In this document: positions 35,001-42,113 of the stretch, one piece after another | Numbering within the stretch: position 1 is the stretch's first letter | How the letters are laid out: each line of letters opens with the position of its first letter | Source of the DNA: Palsa-506 sp963836355 | GTDB taxonomy: Bacteria > Actinomycetota > Actinomycetes > Streptosporangiales > Streptosporangiaceae | Assembly (NCBI GenBank): GCA_963836355.1 | Contig: CAWIJO010000029.1 | Span: 248,001-312,000 of the forward strand | Length of the DNA stretch: 64,000 nt | Direction of reading: 5' to 3' | Translations under genes and position numbers: made by a program | Notes under the pieces: generated by a model | What the model was told of the DNA's origin: nothing | The model's input: the letters and a program-made list of their open reading frames with translations, nothing else | Databases searched by the model: none

Positions 35001-36182
35001 GTCGTCTCCTGAGGTGTTGAACCGCGGATCCCGCCACGCCCCGGTCCAGGTAGGCGGATCAGCCGGATCCGTCTGCGCGCTGTCCAGGCTCTCCTTGTAG
35101 GTAATCAGCGTGCGGTTGGCCTCGTTGCCGTACGTGCTCGCCGCCCACCGGGTCTTCCACCACATCGTGTTCCCGGCGAAGAAGGCGAGGCTGACCCCGG
35201 CGTCCCTGGCCGCCGTGAGATTGGCCCGGTCGCCCGCATCGAAGTACTCCGAGTGCCCGGCGTTCACGAGCATCTTGTGCTGCTCGAGCATCGAGGCAGC
35301 TCCCGGGGCGGAGACGTCCTGCTGGCTGACGTAGCTGACGTCGTAGCCGTTCTTCTCCAGGAACTGGACCATCGGGAACTCGGCGTAGAAGAAGAAGTCC
35401 TGCCCGCCCGGCGTGTCAAAGCGGGTCGCGAACGGGCGGTTGTAGCTGACCTGCTCGGCGCGCCCCGGATCGAGCGGGCTGCTGGCCGTGTCCTCAGCAT
35501 TCCCCGCGTACACGCTGTTGCCGCCCCAGTCGTTGTACGCCTGCCAGGTCTCGTCGGCGGTCATGAAGACGACGTTCGAGTGGCTCGCGTTGCTGGTCAC
35601 CACGAACGGGATCTGGTTCTCGTCGCTGCTGCTGTCGGTCCGGTGGATGTGCGCAAAGTAGACGCCGGAAACGACCGTGGCGGGGACGTTCCAGGTTCCG
35701 GAAACGCCCCAGTTCCCGCAGTCGATTAAGCCCGTGGCGGCGTTGCTGGTGCAGGCTGGCTGACTGCGCGATACCGCGATGTTCGGCGTGACGCTGGCGA
35801 CTAAGCGGGCGCCGTCCCCGCCGTAGTAGCCCATCCGGTAGATGTCGATCGCATAGGCGGTGGCCGACGACTTGATCTTGAAGCTGATCGACTGCCCGAC
35901 GTTGACGCTGAACGGGTCGGCGAAGCCCTGAATCGTCGTGCCCTCGCCCGGTCCCACGTCCCACTGGGACTTGGGAGCGCCGGGCATCGCGTTCTCGCAC
36001 GCGACCGGGTTGCCGCAACTGGCCTGTGCGGCGGGCGGCTTGGGCAGCACCACCGTCAAGGCCACAGCCAGTACCGCCACTACCGCCATGGCTAGGAGCC
36101 GCCAAGCCCGCCTGCGGATACGTAACGACGACAGGGCGACGAAATGCCGCCGCGCCAGGGTCCCCCCCAGATGCCTGCTCAT
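32046..36182 (-). CDS. Large exported protein: DMFase-like domain, Ig-like domains, three DUF4082 modules
   Basis: The 1378-residue protein begins with an Arg-rich segment and a hydrophobic helix (LLAMAVVAVLAVALTVVL) acting as signal or anchor. Residues of roughly 50-550 resemble the N,N-dimethylformamidase large-subunit C-domain family (DMFase beta-like), with IDIYRMGYYGG, VVFMTADETWQAYNDWGG and a NAGHSEYFDAG motif. An Ig-like domain follows (about 565-660), then three DUF4082 modules near 665-830, 940-1095 and 1214-1377, separated by Big_5-type Ig domains. Two modules open with CPCSIWPD and one with CPCGLFG. ATG 36182 has GGGGAGAG upstream. It sits inside the amino-sugar module, so binding or modifying the exported glycan is plausible; no enzymatic activity is known to me for this arrangement. 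Confidence 0.8.
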   Translation of the reverse strand: MSRHLGGTLARRHFVALSSLRIRRRAWRLLAMAVVAVLAVALTVVLPKPPAAQASCGNPVACENAMPGAPKSQWDVGPGEGTTIQGFADPFSVNVGQSISFKIKSSATAYAIDIYRMGYYGGDGARLVASVTPNIAVSRSQPACTSNAATGLIDCGNWGVSGTWNVPATVVSGVYFAHIHRTDSSSDENQIPFVVTSNASHSNVVFMTADETWQAYNDWGGNSVYAGNAEDTASSPLDPGRAEQVSYNRPFATRFDTPGGQDFFFYAEFPMVQFLEKNGYDVSYVSQQDVSAPGAASMLEQHKMLVNAGHSEYFDAGDRANLTAARDAGVSLAFFAGNTMWWKTRWAASTYGNEANRTLITYKESLDSAQTDPADPPTWTGAWRDPRFNTSGDDGGQPENALTGQLWLVNCCSYAMQVPAAYAKLRFWRNTSVASLQPGQTATMPGETLGYEWDSDVDNGSRPPGEIDMSKTTESVSQLLLTPNEQIGPGQATNSLTLYRAASGALVFDAGTVQWAWGLGSDHDGDANNPPSPAMQQATVNLLADMGAQPTTLAPSLTAATASGDHSPPTSAITSPSAGATFGNGSTVTVSGTASDSGGGVVAGVEVSADGGTTWHPATTMSSAATSVTWSYTWSAAGNGPVTIKSRATDDSGNIGAPGSGVGATVNCPCGLFGSNYIPSVTSANDSTPLELGMKFQSSVPGWVAGVRFYKGTGNGGTHTGSLWISSGTQLATGTFTNETASGWQTLKFANPVQISASTTYVVSYFDPNGHYGDDPDLFDLALNTAPLTAPRAVYTGTGGGNGLFNVGGHGFPTSTFQGSSYAVDVIFDTTQPPGAPPAVASVTPYAGSSSNPVSTTPTATFAAPVVPASASFTLKDPSGNTIPGTTSFDSTDTVATFIPTNQLAAGTAYTATISGAQDQFGQTMTPETYTFITSKASTPGQCPCSIWPDVTPSGASDGADTSAVELGLRFQASGNGTISGVRFYKEPGNTGTHAGSLWTSGGTLLATGTFTSESTTGWEELDFSSPVAVTAGTTYVASYHTNTGHYAVTLNGLGNAVTNGQLTALAGGGVYAYGSTSTFPSNGYNSSNYWVDVMYASSGPAVTATNPLKGQTSVPTGTGISFTFDGPVQANTIQFTMAGPGGISVPGTLSYNSSTNTGTYIPSGGMVGGSGPLSSDTTYTATVSGAKDTSGTAMGSQYTWSFVTAQPTPTPGQCPCSIWPDSTLPSMPSVNDPNAVNLGVKFTSDSTGWITGIRFYKGAGNTGTHIGRLWDASGSLLGQATFTNESAAGWEQANFTSPIPVSANTTYIASYFAPNGSYAAESGTFANAVDSPPLHALQSAGNPGNGVYLYASAPGFPDNSYNASNYWVDVVFTTTAP

Positions 36183-36355
36183 GACTCTCCCCAGCCTGCG
36201 AGCGCTCGCATGTGACGTTGGCACGGCGACCAGCCACCGCTAGCCGCACATCAACGAGCCGACCGCTTCGTCCGCTATCAACTAGACGCGGGGCACAGCG
36301 ACCCGGATGCCACAATCAGCCGACTTTGCTGGGTATTTCTTTGCTTGGCCGCCCG

Positions 36356-37012
36356 CTAACGTGATCCAGCTGGGCTGGGGACGATAGTTCCGTCCTTTTC
36401 GTCATAAAATTTACCTGTTTGCGGACAGCGCCAGCGGCCGGCACCCGCTTCTGCGAGGCGCTGGCCGGCCCGGCCGACCCATCCGATCCGCCGCGCGGGC
36501 ACTCCTGCGGCCAGCGCGAAGTCAGGTACGTCACGGGTAACGACCGCACCGGCCGCGATGAGCGCCCAGCGCCCGATCACGCAACCGGCAACGACCACCG
36601 TCCGGGCGCCGAGGGATGCTCCCTCCCGTACCAGCACACCTGCCGCAGCCCAGTCCTCGGGTCTCTTGAGCTTTCCGGCGACGTCCACAGAACGGGGATA
36701 CCGATCGTTGGTCAGGACTGCAGCGGGGCCGATGAACACGTCGTCCTCGAGCCGGGCTGGTTCGTAGACAAGCGCGTAGTTCTGCAGCTTCACGTTGTCA
36801 CCGATGATTACCCCAGGTCCTACGTAGGCGCCTCTGCCCACGATGCAGCCGCTGCCAAGGCGGGCGCTCTCCCTTATCTGGGCGAGATGCCAGACGGTGG
36901 TACCTGGTCCCAGCGTGGCACGCTGGTCCACGTCAGCCGTCCGCTGCACCTGCGCGGTCTCCACAGTGAGATACTCCGTTCGGCTGGCTACGGATCCTGC
37001 CGCAGCTTTCAT
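36356..37012 (-). CDS. Hexapeptide-repeat acyltransferase (WlbB/WbpD-like)
   Basis: The 218-residue protein folds as a left-handed beta helix, seen from repeats such as ATLGPGTTVWHLAQIRESARLG, CIVGRGAYVGPGVIIGDN and GASLGARTVVVAGCVIGRW. LTNDRYPRS and the AAGVPARRIGWVGRAG end are typical of acetyltransferases acting on 3-amino sugars. A Cys/Trp pair follows (GRWRCPQTGKFYDE), as in WbpD/WlbB proteins. It would acetylate the amino group installed by the DegT enzyme, with acetyl-CoA as donor. The gene stands upstream of the large exported protein and on the same strand, separated by 173 bp. ATG 37012 has no strong ribosome site; a later start is possible because the first 20 residues are not conserved. 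Confidence 0.82.
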   Translation of the reverse strand: MKAAAGSVASRTEYLTVETAQVQRTADVDQRATLGPGTTVWHLAQIRESARLGSGCIVGRGAYVGPGVIIGDNVKLQNYALVYEPARLEDDVFIGPAAVLTNDRYPRSVDVAGKLKRPEDWAAAGVLVREGASLGARTVVVAGCVIGRWALIAAGAVVTRDVPDFALAAGVPARRIGWVGRAGQRLAEAGAGRWRCPQTGKFYDEKDGTIVPSPAGSR

Positions 37013-37059
37013 GCGCGAATCTGGCGGCGGCCCTACCGGGGCCTTGCCCCGGAGGGTGC

Positions 37060-37764
37060 TCAGCGGCGGTGGCTGAGGATGAGTTCCCTGAGTCTCGCCG
37101 TGGCCCGGAAAAGCTCCTTAGCCCCGGTCGCAAACTCCGACATCGCCCGGTGGAGCACGTGCTGGTTCTGATGTGTCTCGATGGCCTCGTCCCCGTAGGG
37201 ATGCGCGGATATGCCCGCTTCGCAGTCCGCGGCGGCTCTCGCGAACCTGGCGAGCGCCCTGCCGTAGCGCAGTTGCAAAGCCGCGCTGGGGATCGCCGCG
37301 CTAGCCTTCGCGACGGCCACGGCGCCTACCACCTTCACGCAGGCTTGCCTCATTGCCGGGTAGAGCCGGAGGCCAGAAGCCTGTGTCGCATTGCCGACCT
37401 CGCTCGACAAGAGAGCAAGCGCTGCGCCGCCGTGGCCGGCCTGCCACTTCGTGAGCGCATGCGCCAGCCGTGGCGGCAAAGGCGGCGGTGCGGGAGCAGC
37501 GGCAGCCACTGCCGCGCTCCCCGGTGCCGGGGTCCCGGCAGTCGTGGCTGGGCTCGCCGCGGCGGCCGCCGGCGGGCGGTTGCCTAACGAGGTCGGAAAA
37601 GCATTGCCCTGACCGGGCAGGTAGGCGACGGCCAGGCCTGCAAGCGCGATGGCGGCACCGAACGCCACCCACCGCCAATGACGCCGTAACGTCGCAAGCC
37701 CAGCTCGTCCTCGTTGTGACTGGTCATGCTCCCGAGCATCATGTGGCTCGTGTGGGCTTGTCAT
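37060..37764 (-). CDS. Membrane-anchored protein of unknown function
   Basis: The 234-residue protein has a polar N-terminus (DAREHDQSQRG), one membrane helix near residues 35-50 (WVAFGAAIALAGLAVAYL), an Ala/Pro-rich linker and a mostly helical, Ala-rich C-terminal domain ending LFRATARLRELILSHRR. No family was recognised. ATG 37764 was chosen because GGGGAGGA lies just upstream; the frame extends to 37935 without further support. Only 47 bp separate it from the acetyltransferase, so it could be part of the same leftward transcript. The domain after the linker should face outside. Two Cys in that domain could form a disulfide bridge. Confidence 0.65.
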   Translation of the reverse strand: MTSPHEPHDAREHDQSQRGRAGLATLRRHWRWVAFGAAIALAGLAVAYLPGQGNAFPTSLGNRPPAAAAASPATTAGTPAPGSAAVAAAAPAPPPLPPRLAHALTKWQAGHGGAALALLSSEVGNATQASGLRLYPAMRQACVKVVGAVAVAKASAAIPSAALQLRYGRALARFARAAADCEAGISAHPYGDEAIETHQNQHVLHRAMSEFATGAKELFRATARLRELILSHRR

Positions 37765-37877
37765 TGCGTCCTCCCCGGCGAATCCCGCGTATGTTCGACG
37801 CCTTAACGCTCGGTTTGGTGTACGTCTGCGCAAATGCTGCAGTGCTGTCGCAGCGGTTCGGCTGGCCCGGCGCTGGC

Positions 37878-38636
37878 TCAGCCGAACCTTGCCGCCAGTC
37901 GGCGGAACGTGCCGGGAAGCGCGCCGTGCAGCCACGCGGGAAACCGCATCCAGCGCGGCACGAACACTACGCTCTGATCCCGTTCGACGGCAGCGATCAG
38001 CGCGGTTGCTACCCGCTGCGGCGGCAGCGGGACCGGCTTCCGCCGGTCGTACGGGCGGCCGCGGCGCTCGAAGAACGGCGTGTCGATGACGCCGGGCACG
38101 ATCACCGATACCCCCACGCCGCGGCTGGTCAGCTCATAGGCAAGGCTCTCGGCGAAACAGCCCAGGCCGGCCTTCGTCGCGGAATAGACGGCTTCCCCGC
38201 GAACCCCGGTTGCCCCGGCGATGGAGGAGACGAATACGACATGCCCGTGCCCGCGCGCAACCATGCCGGGCACAAGGAGCCTGGTCAGCTGAATCGGCGC
38301 AGTGAGATCGACGGCGATGAGGCCTGCCACCTGCTCCGCCGTCATCTGCTCAATCGGCCCGGCCCAGCCGATCCCGGCATTGTTGACAAGCAGGTCGATG
38401 CCGCCTTCCCCGGCTGCTTCCCCGGCCGCCACGGCCAATTCGGCCGCCCCATCGGCAGCCGCGAGATCGGCTGCCAGCGCTAGCCCGCCGGTTTCCGCTG
38501 CCACGGCCTTCAGCCGGGCCGGATCCCGGCCGGCGATCAGCGGCCGGGCGCCAGCAGTGGCGAGTGCGCGCGCGACAGCCGCGCCGATGCCGGAAGATCC
38601 CCCGGTGACAAGTGCTGTCGCGCCATCGAGCCGCAT
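37878..38636 (-). CDS. Short-chain dehydrogenase/reductase
   Basis: A 252-residue classical SDR: VTGGSSGIGAAVARAL (NADP loop), LLVNNAGIGWAG, VSSIAGATG with the catalytic Ser, and YSATKAGLGCFAESLA with the Tyr-x3-Lys pair. Length and motif order are normal. The C-terminus (WMRFPAWLHGALPGTFRRL) resembles SDRs of the DltE/SDR-type oxidoreductase group. It starts at ATG 38636 with little ribosome-site support. It lies at the border between the polysaccharide region and the GC-rich core, and its DNA composition is that of the core. Substrate unknown. Confidence 0.85.
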   Translation of the reverse strand: MRLDGATALVTGGSSGIGAAVARALATAGARPLIAGRDPARLKAVAAETGGLALAADLAAADGAAELAVAAGEAAGEGGIDLLVNNAGIGWAGPIEQMTAEQVAGLIAVDLTAPIQLTRLLVPGMVARGHGHVVFVSSIAGATGVRGEAVYSATKAGLGCFAESLAYELTSRGVGVSVIVPGVIDTPFFERRGRPYDRRKPVPLPPQRVATALIAAVERDQSVVFVPRWMRFPAWLHGALPGTFRRLAARFG

Positions 38637-38706
38637 GCCGCCTCACTCTGGCCCAGGCGGGCGCCCCGGGCAAGCCGGCCCGGGCCAGCCGGCCCGGGCG
38701 CCATCA

Positions 38707-38756
38707 TTTGTGGTTAGCATCCATCCGGCCATTGCCGGGCAAATCTTAACCACAAA
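38707..38756. repeat. AT-rich inverted repeat with GC core
   Basis: TTTGTGGTTA (38707-38716) is mirrored by TAACCACAAA (38747-38756). Between them is a short CCGGC-CATT-GCCGG hairpin. It lies about 70 bp upstream of the SDR start. It could be a terminator for the CBS gene or an operator. Confidence 0.6.
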
Positions 38757-38820
38757 AATTCTCCGCTCGGTGAATTGGGTAATAGAGGCGAACGTTGCGG
38801 TAGAGGCGAATGGGATGCGG

Positions 38821-38972
38821 CGCGGCGCGATGCGAGGGGCACGGATCCGCTGAGTTCGGGGCGCCTGCGGCAGCGCGGCGCGGCGCGATGCGAGGGGCAC
38901 GGGGTCCGCTGAGTTCGGGGCGCCTGCGGCGGGGGGCCGGGTGCGGGGCGGATCTGATGAGTTCGGGGCCTT
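38821..38972. repeat. 58-bp tandem repeat
   Basis: A unit starting CGCGGCGCGATGCGAGGGGC and containing CCGCTGAGTTCGGGGCGCCTG occurs at 38821 and 38879, almost identical, and a degenerate third piece (CTGATGAGTTCGGGGC) lies near 38954. The DNA is non-coding. Confidence 0.8.
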
Positions 38973-39078
38973 GCGGTGACGGCGGGGGCGGGCGGCGCAG
39001 CGCGGGGCCGGTTCCGCTGACCGCAGGGCGTCCGCGGCAGCCGACAGCCGACGGCGAAAAGATGATGGGGCGAGTGGC

Positions 39079-39486
39079 TCAGGATGAGGTAATGGCCGCC
39101 GCGACGGGAAGGTCGGCAGGCGTCCAGGACCGGACGATGTCGCGCATCGATAGCAGGCCGGTCACCTCGCCGCCGTCGATGACTATGAGATGCCGGAAAT
39201 TCCCCCGGACCATGGCGTGCGCGGCCTGCTCGAGCGTCCACTCGGACGAGGCGAACACCACATCTTTGGTACGGTGCTGGCCGACTGTTTCGGTATCGGG
39301 ATCCTGGCCGGCGCCGATCGAGTCGAGGATGTCCCGCTCGGTCAGGATGCCGATGCCGGATTGCTCTGGGTCGCTCACGATCGCGGCGCCGACACGGCGG
39401 GCCGACATCAGCCGGGACGCCTCGCGCAGGGTATGCGCGGGGCCGACAGCCAGGACCACCGTGGTCATCCCGTCCCGTACCTTCAT
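39079..39486 (-). CDS. CBS-domain pair protein
   Basis: The 135-residue protein consists of two CBS motifs and nothing else. The first has HTLREASRLMSARRVGAAIVSD, then GIGILTERDIL; the second has WTLEQAAHAMVRGNFRHLIVID, then GEVTGLLSMRDIV. Such pairs bind adenosine nucleotides and report energy or redox status to partners. ATG 39486 has a strong GGAGGGAG site. It is transcribed alone, with no obvious partner enzyme beside it. The tandem CTTGTGAA repeats listed upstream may belong to its promoter. No catalytic residues are expected. Confidence 0.88.
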   Translation of the reverse strand: MKVRDGMTTVVLAVGPAHTLREASRLMSARRVGAAIVSDPEQSGIGILTERDILDSIGAGQDPDTETVGQHRTKDVVFASSEWTLEQAAHAMVRGNFRHLIVIDGGEVTGLLSMRDIVRSWTPADLPVAAAITSS

Positions 39487-39803
39487 GATCGATCACTCCC
39501 TCCAGGGGCGCGCGCGGAAACGGCGGCAGCCGCCTCGCCCGCCCGAAGCGCCCGCGGTCCGGCCTAGCTTGTGAACTTGTGAATGCCGCTGCACCCAGCA
39601 TCGGCGATAGCACCGCCGGGAGCAACCCCCACGGGAATGCCGTCTGGCCGGATACTGGCACGCGCGCATCAAGTCCCCGCCCCGCCCGGCCCGGTCAGGA
39701 ATCGGACGAGAGCCGGTCAGAACCTGGCGCGCGGGTCAAGCCAGGCATTTAACGGCTCAAGCGGCGCCAGCCGGCGGCCGAAAAGGGCTCTGCGCCCGGC
39801 CAG
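39487..39803. other. Intergenic region with tandem 8-mer
   Basis: These 317 bp lie between the CBS gene and hisN, both leftward. CTTGTGAA occurs twice in tandem at 39568-39583, about 85 bp upstream of the CBS start, and could be part of its promoter. The rest is GC-rich without repeats or genes that could be supported. Confidence 0.4.
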
Positions 39804-40592
39804 TCAGGCGCCAGCCGCGAGATGGTCGAGCACCTGGCCGTGCAGCAGCCCGTTGGTGCAGACGACGCTGCCCCCATCCGGTGTCGCCTTGCCGGTGAGG
39901 TCGGTGAAGATGCCGCCCGCCTCCTCGATGATCACCTGCAGCGCGGCCAGATCCCAGAGCGAGACCTCCGGCTCGGCCGAGATGTCCACCGCGCCCTCAG
40001 CCACCAGCACGTGCGACCAGAAATCGCCGTAGGCGCGGGTCCGCCACGCCGAGCGCGCCAGGCTGAGGAAACCGTCTTGCCGGCCGCTCTGCCCCCAGCT
40101 GGATACGTCCGAGTAGGAGAACGACGCATCTTCCAGCCTGGACACCTCAGAAACCCGGCACCGGGTTGCCTTGGTCAGCCCGCGGCCTGTCCACGCGCCG
40201 CTGCCGCGGGCAGCCCACCAGCGGCGGCTGAGCGCGGGGGCGGAGACGACACCGACCACGACCTCGTCGTGGTCCATCAGCCCGATCAGGGTCGCCCAGA
40301 CCGGAACGCCGCGGACGTAATTCTTCGTCGCATCGATCGGGTCGATCACCCAGCACCGCGTCCCGGCGCCGGTCCGGCCGAACTCCTCGCCGAGCATCGC
40401 GTCCCGCGGCCGGGCCCGGCGCAGCACGTTACGCAGCGATTCCTCGGCCGCGTGATCCGCGTCCGTCACCGGGGTCAGGTCGGGCTTGGTCTCCACCCGC
40501 AGATCAACAGCACGGAACCGGCGCGCGGTAATATCGTCCGCCGCGTCGGCGAGCACGTGCGCGAAACGCAGGTCGTCGTCATAGCCCGCCAT
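39804..40592 (-). CDS. hisN: Histidinol-phosphatase, inositol monophosphatase family
   Basis: The 262-residue enzyme belongs to the magnesium-dependent IMPase fold. GEEFGRTG carries the first metal Glu pair, CWVIDPIDATKNYVRGVPVW has the WVIDPIDGT-like signature (Ala replacing Gly), and SLWDLAALQVIIEEAGG carries the last metal Asp. This form with ATKNY is the actinobacterial HisN, which removes phosphate from histidinol phosphate. ATG 40592 was chosen because conserved sequence (DDDLRFAHVLADAADD) starts right after; the frame is open to 40712. In many actinomycetes hisN follows aroA and rsgA, and here they lie just upstream with a TauE-like gene and a small membrane protein in between. Confidence 0.87.
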   Translation of the reverse strand: MAGYDDDLRFAHVLADAADDITARRFRAVDLRVETKPDLTPVTDADHAAEESLRNVLRRARPRDAMLGEEFGRTGAGTRCWVIDPIDATKNYVRGVPVWATLIGLMDHDEVVVGVVSAPALSRRWWAARGSGAWTGRGLTKATRCRVSEVSRLEDASFSYSDVSSWGQSGRQDGFLSLARSAWRTRAYGDFWSHVLVAEGAVDISAEPEVSLWDLAALQVIIEEAGGIFTDLTGKATPDGGSVVCTNGLLHGQVLDHLAAGA

Positions 40593-41103
40593 GCCGCGAA
40601 ACGGTACAGCCTCGCGGGGTCCCGGGGCCATGGCTGGCCCCTGCTGGCGTGCCCCGGCCGTGGCATACCCGCACCAACGGGACGATGCGCAGCCGATCGT
40701 AACCGCGGCCACGCCCGGCCGGACACCGCCGCCCTAGACCCAAGCGATCCCTTGCCGTCCGACTGCTCGTTCCAGCCTGACGGGGCCAGGGCGAGTGCAT
40801 AGCCAGTGAATATGGCAGCCTTCGCCGCGGCCGAATGTTATACCGCCAGGATAAATCGCATGGCGCACCGCGCCGCCGGCGATTTATCGGTGTTCCGCGC
40901 GCGCCGAAAATAACCTAACAATCGGCTGGTCAGCCCGGCGCGCATCTTTGGTAATCTGGCTCCCAGGTTGCCCGGGCTGGCCGTCCCAATAGTTGCCAGC
41001 CGTCTCGTTGGTTTACTTCGCCCAGCCCTGGCCCCTCTCTATGCAAGACGGCGGGGGTCGCAGAGATGTGCTCTGACTCAATTCAGTTCTGGAGGCTAAG
41101 CCC
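40593..41103. other. Divergent intergenic region upstream of hisN
   Basis: These 511 bp lie between hisN (leftward) and the small gene at 41104 (rightward). They contain an inverted repeat (40851-40889) and AT-rich segments around 40900-40960 that may hold promoters. No other gene is supported. Confidence 0.45.
40851..40889. repeat. AT-rich inverted repeat with GC core
   Basis: GATAAATCGC (40851-40860) and GCGATTTATC (40880-40889) are perfect mirror arms. The 19-base centre contains a second small GGCGC-ACC-GCGCC hairpin. It resembles the repeat at 38707 in design but not in sequence. Confidence 0.65.
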
Positions 41104-41283
41104 ATGATCGACAGATTCGGGGCGTTACTTAGCTGGTTACTCAGGTCGACAGGGCACTACCTGTTTTACGACCCGGTCGCCTGGTCATGGCGCAATCCTG
41201 TCACCGCCGGATGCATGATGGCGGGAATGATGGCACTATTCCTGATCGGCTGGCTAATAGACCGGCCAGGACAACGGGAATGA
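41104..41283 (+). CDS. Small single-helix membrane protein (59 residues)
   Basis: This short gene reads M-I-D-R-F-G-A-L-L-S-W-L-L and ends with IDRPGQRE. A hydrophobic segment (AGCMMAGMMALFLIGWLI) forms one membrane helix near the C-terminus, preceded by an aromatic part (HYLFYDPVAWSW). GGAGG stands nine bases before the ATG, which is stronger support than many longer frames here have. The DNA is AT-richer than its neighbours and uses two TTA codons in 59. No family is recognised. It is convergent with the TauE-like gene and divergent from hisN, so it is a transcription unit of its own. Confidence 0.6.
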   Translation: MIDRFGALLSWLLRSTGHYLFYDPVAWSWRNPVTAGCMMAGMMALFLIGWLIDRPGQRE

Positions 41284-41360
41284 GCCAGCTAAGGCGTTGG
41301 CCTACCTGACATAGCCCGGCTGGAATCCCGCACCGAGCAGGGTTGGACGCTCCGGCCAGC

Positions 41361-42113
41361 TCATCGGTAGCCGGTGCTGCCCAGCTTGACCGCGATGACC
41401 AGGCCGGACACGCCGATGATGGTGCGCAATACCGGTCCAGGGAGCCTGCGCACTATGGCCGGGCCCGCCCAGCCACCGATCAGGAAGCCAGCCGCGAGCG
41501 GCAGCACGAATGCCCACCGCACCGTCCCGAACACGGCGAAGGCGATCGCGGCGACGGCGTTTGCCGACGCGGACACCACGTTCTTCAGCGCGTTGGTCCT
41601 AGCCAGCGACTGATCGAAGATGGCAGCAAGGGCGGCGACCATCATGATCCCCCCGGCCGCGCCGAAGTACCCGATGTAGACAGCGACGCTGAACACCGCT
41701 GCTCGCAGCGGCCGGCTCCGCTCGCGGCGTTCCTGGCCGGCCGGACGCTGCAGGACCGGCTGCAACAGCAGCACCACGGACGAGCCGGCGATCAGCGCGG
41801 GCGCGACCAACTCGAACGCGCCCGGCGGCGTCAGCAGCAGCAGTGCCGCACCGGCCGCGCCACCGAGCGCCGTCAGCAGGCCGATGCGGAGCGCCCGGCC
41901 CCCCTGGCCCGCTAGTTCCGGCCGGGAGCCGGCCGCTGCGCCCGGGCCGGTGAACACCAGCGCTACCGTGTTGGTCATGTTCGCGCTGAGCGGCGGCACC
42001 CCGAGTGCGAGCAGGACCGGATAGGAAACCAGCGAGGCCAGGCCGGCGACGACGCTGACCAGGCCCGCGAGCACGCCCGCCCCGATCAGCGTCGCGGCCT
42101 CGGCGGCGGTCAC
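41361..42113 (-). CDS. TauE/SafE family membrane transporter
   Basis: The 250-residue protein has about eight membrane segments and the family repeat: GVLAGLVSVVAGLASLVSYPVLLALG near the N-terminus and VYIGYFGAAGGIMMVAALAAIF in the middle, each with the glycine-rich entrance. PPLSANMTNTVALVF lies between. These proteins export or import sulfite, sulfoacetate or related anions; the substrate here is unknown. GTG 42113 overlaps the rsgA stop (GTGA), which argues for translational coupling; the frame extends to 42308 within rsgA and was not used. It is the last gene of the aroA-rsgA-tauE leftward operon. Confidence 0.85.
   Translation of the reverse strand: MTAAEAATLIGAGVLAGLVSVVAGLASLVSYPVLLALGVPPLSANMTNTVALVFTGPGAAAGSRPELAGQGGRALRIGLLTALGGAAGAALLLLTPPGAFELVAPALIAGSSVVLLLQPVLQRPAGQERRERSRPLRAAVFSVAVYIGYFGAAGGIMMVAALAAIFDQSLARTNALKNVVSASANAVAAIAFAVFGTVRWAFVLPLAAGFLIGGWAGPAIVRRLPGPVLRTIIGVSGLVIAVKLGSTGYR

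Larger units (their letters stand above)
38637..39078. other. Repeat-rich intergenic region
   Basis: These 442 bp contain two near-identical AGCCGGCCCGGGC blocks (about 38672-38700), an AT-rich inverted repeat (38707-38756) and a 58-bp tandem repeat (38821-38972). No coding sequence is supported. The region could include the terminator of the CBS gene and the SDR promoter. Confidence 0.5.

Noticed and set aside
41343..41915. Plus-strand frame across the TauE/SafE gene
   Set aside because: The product is a charged low-complexity string antisense to a clear multi-helix transporter; no ribosome site.
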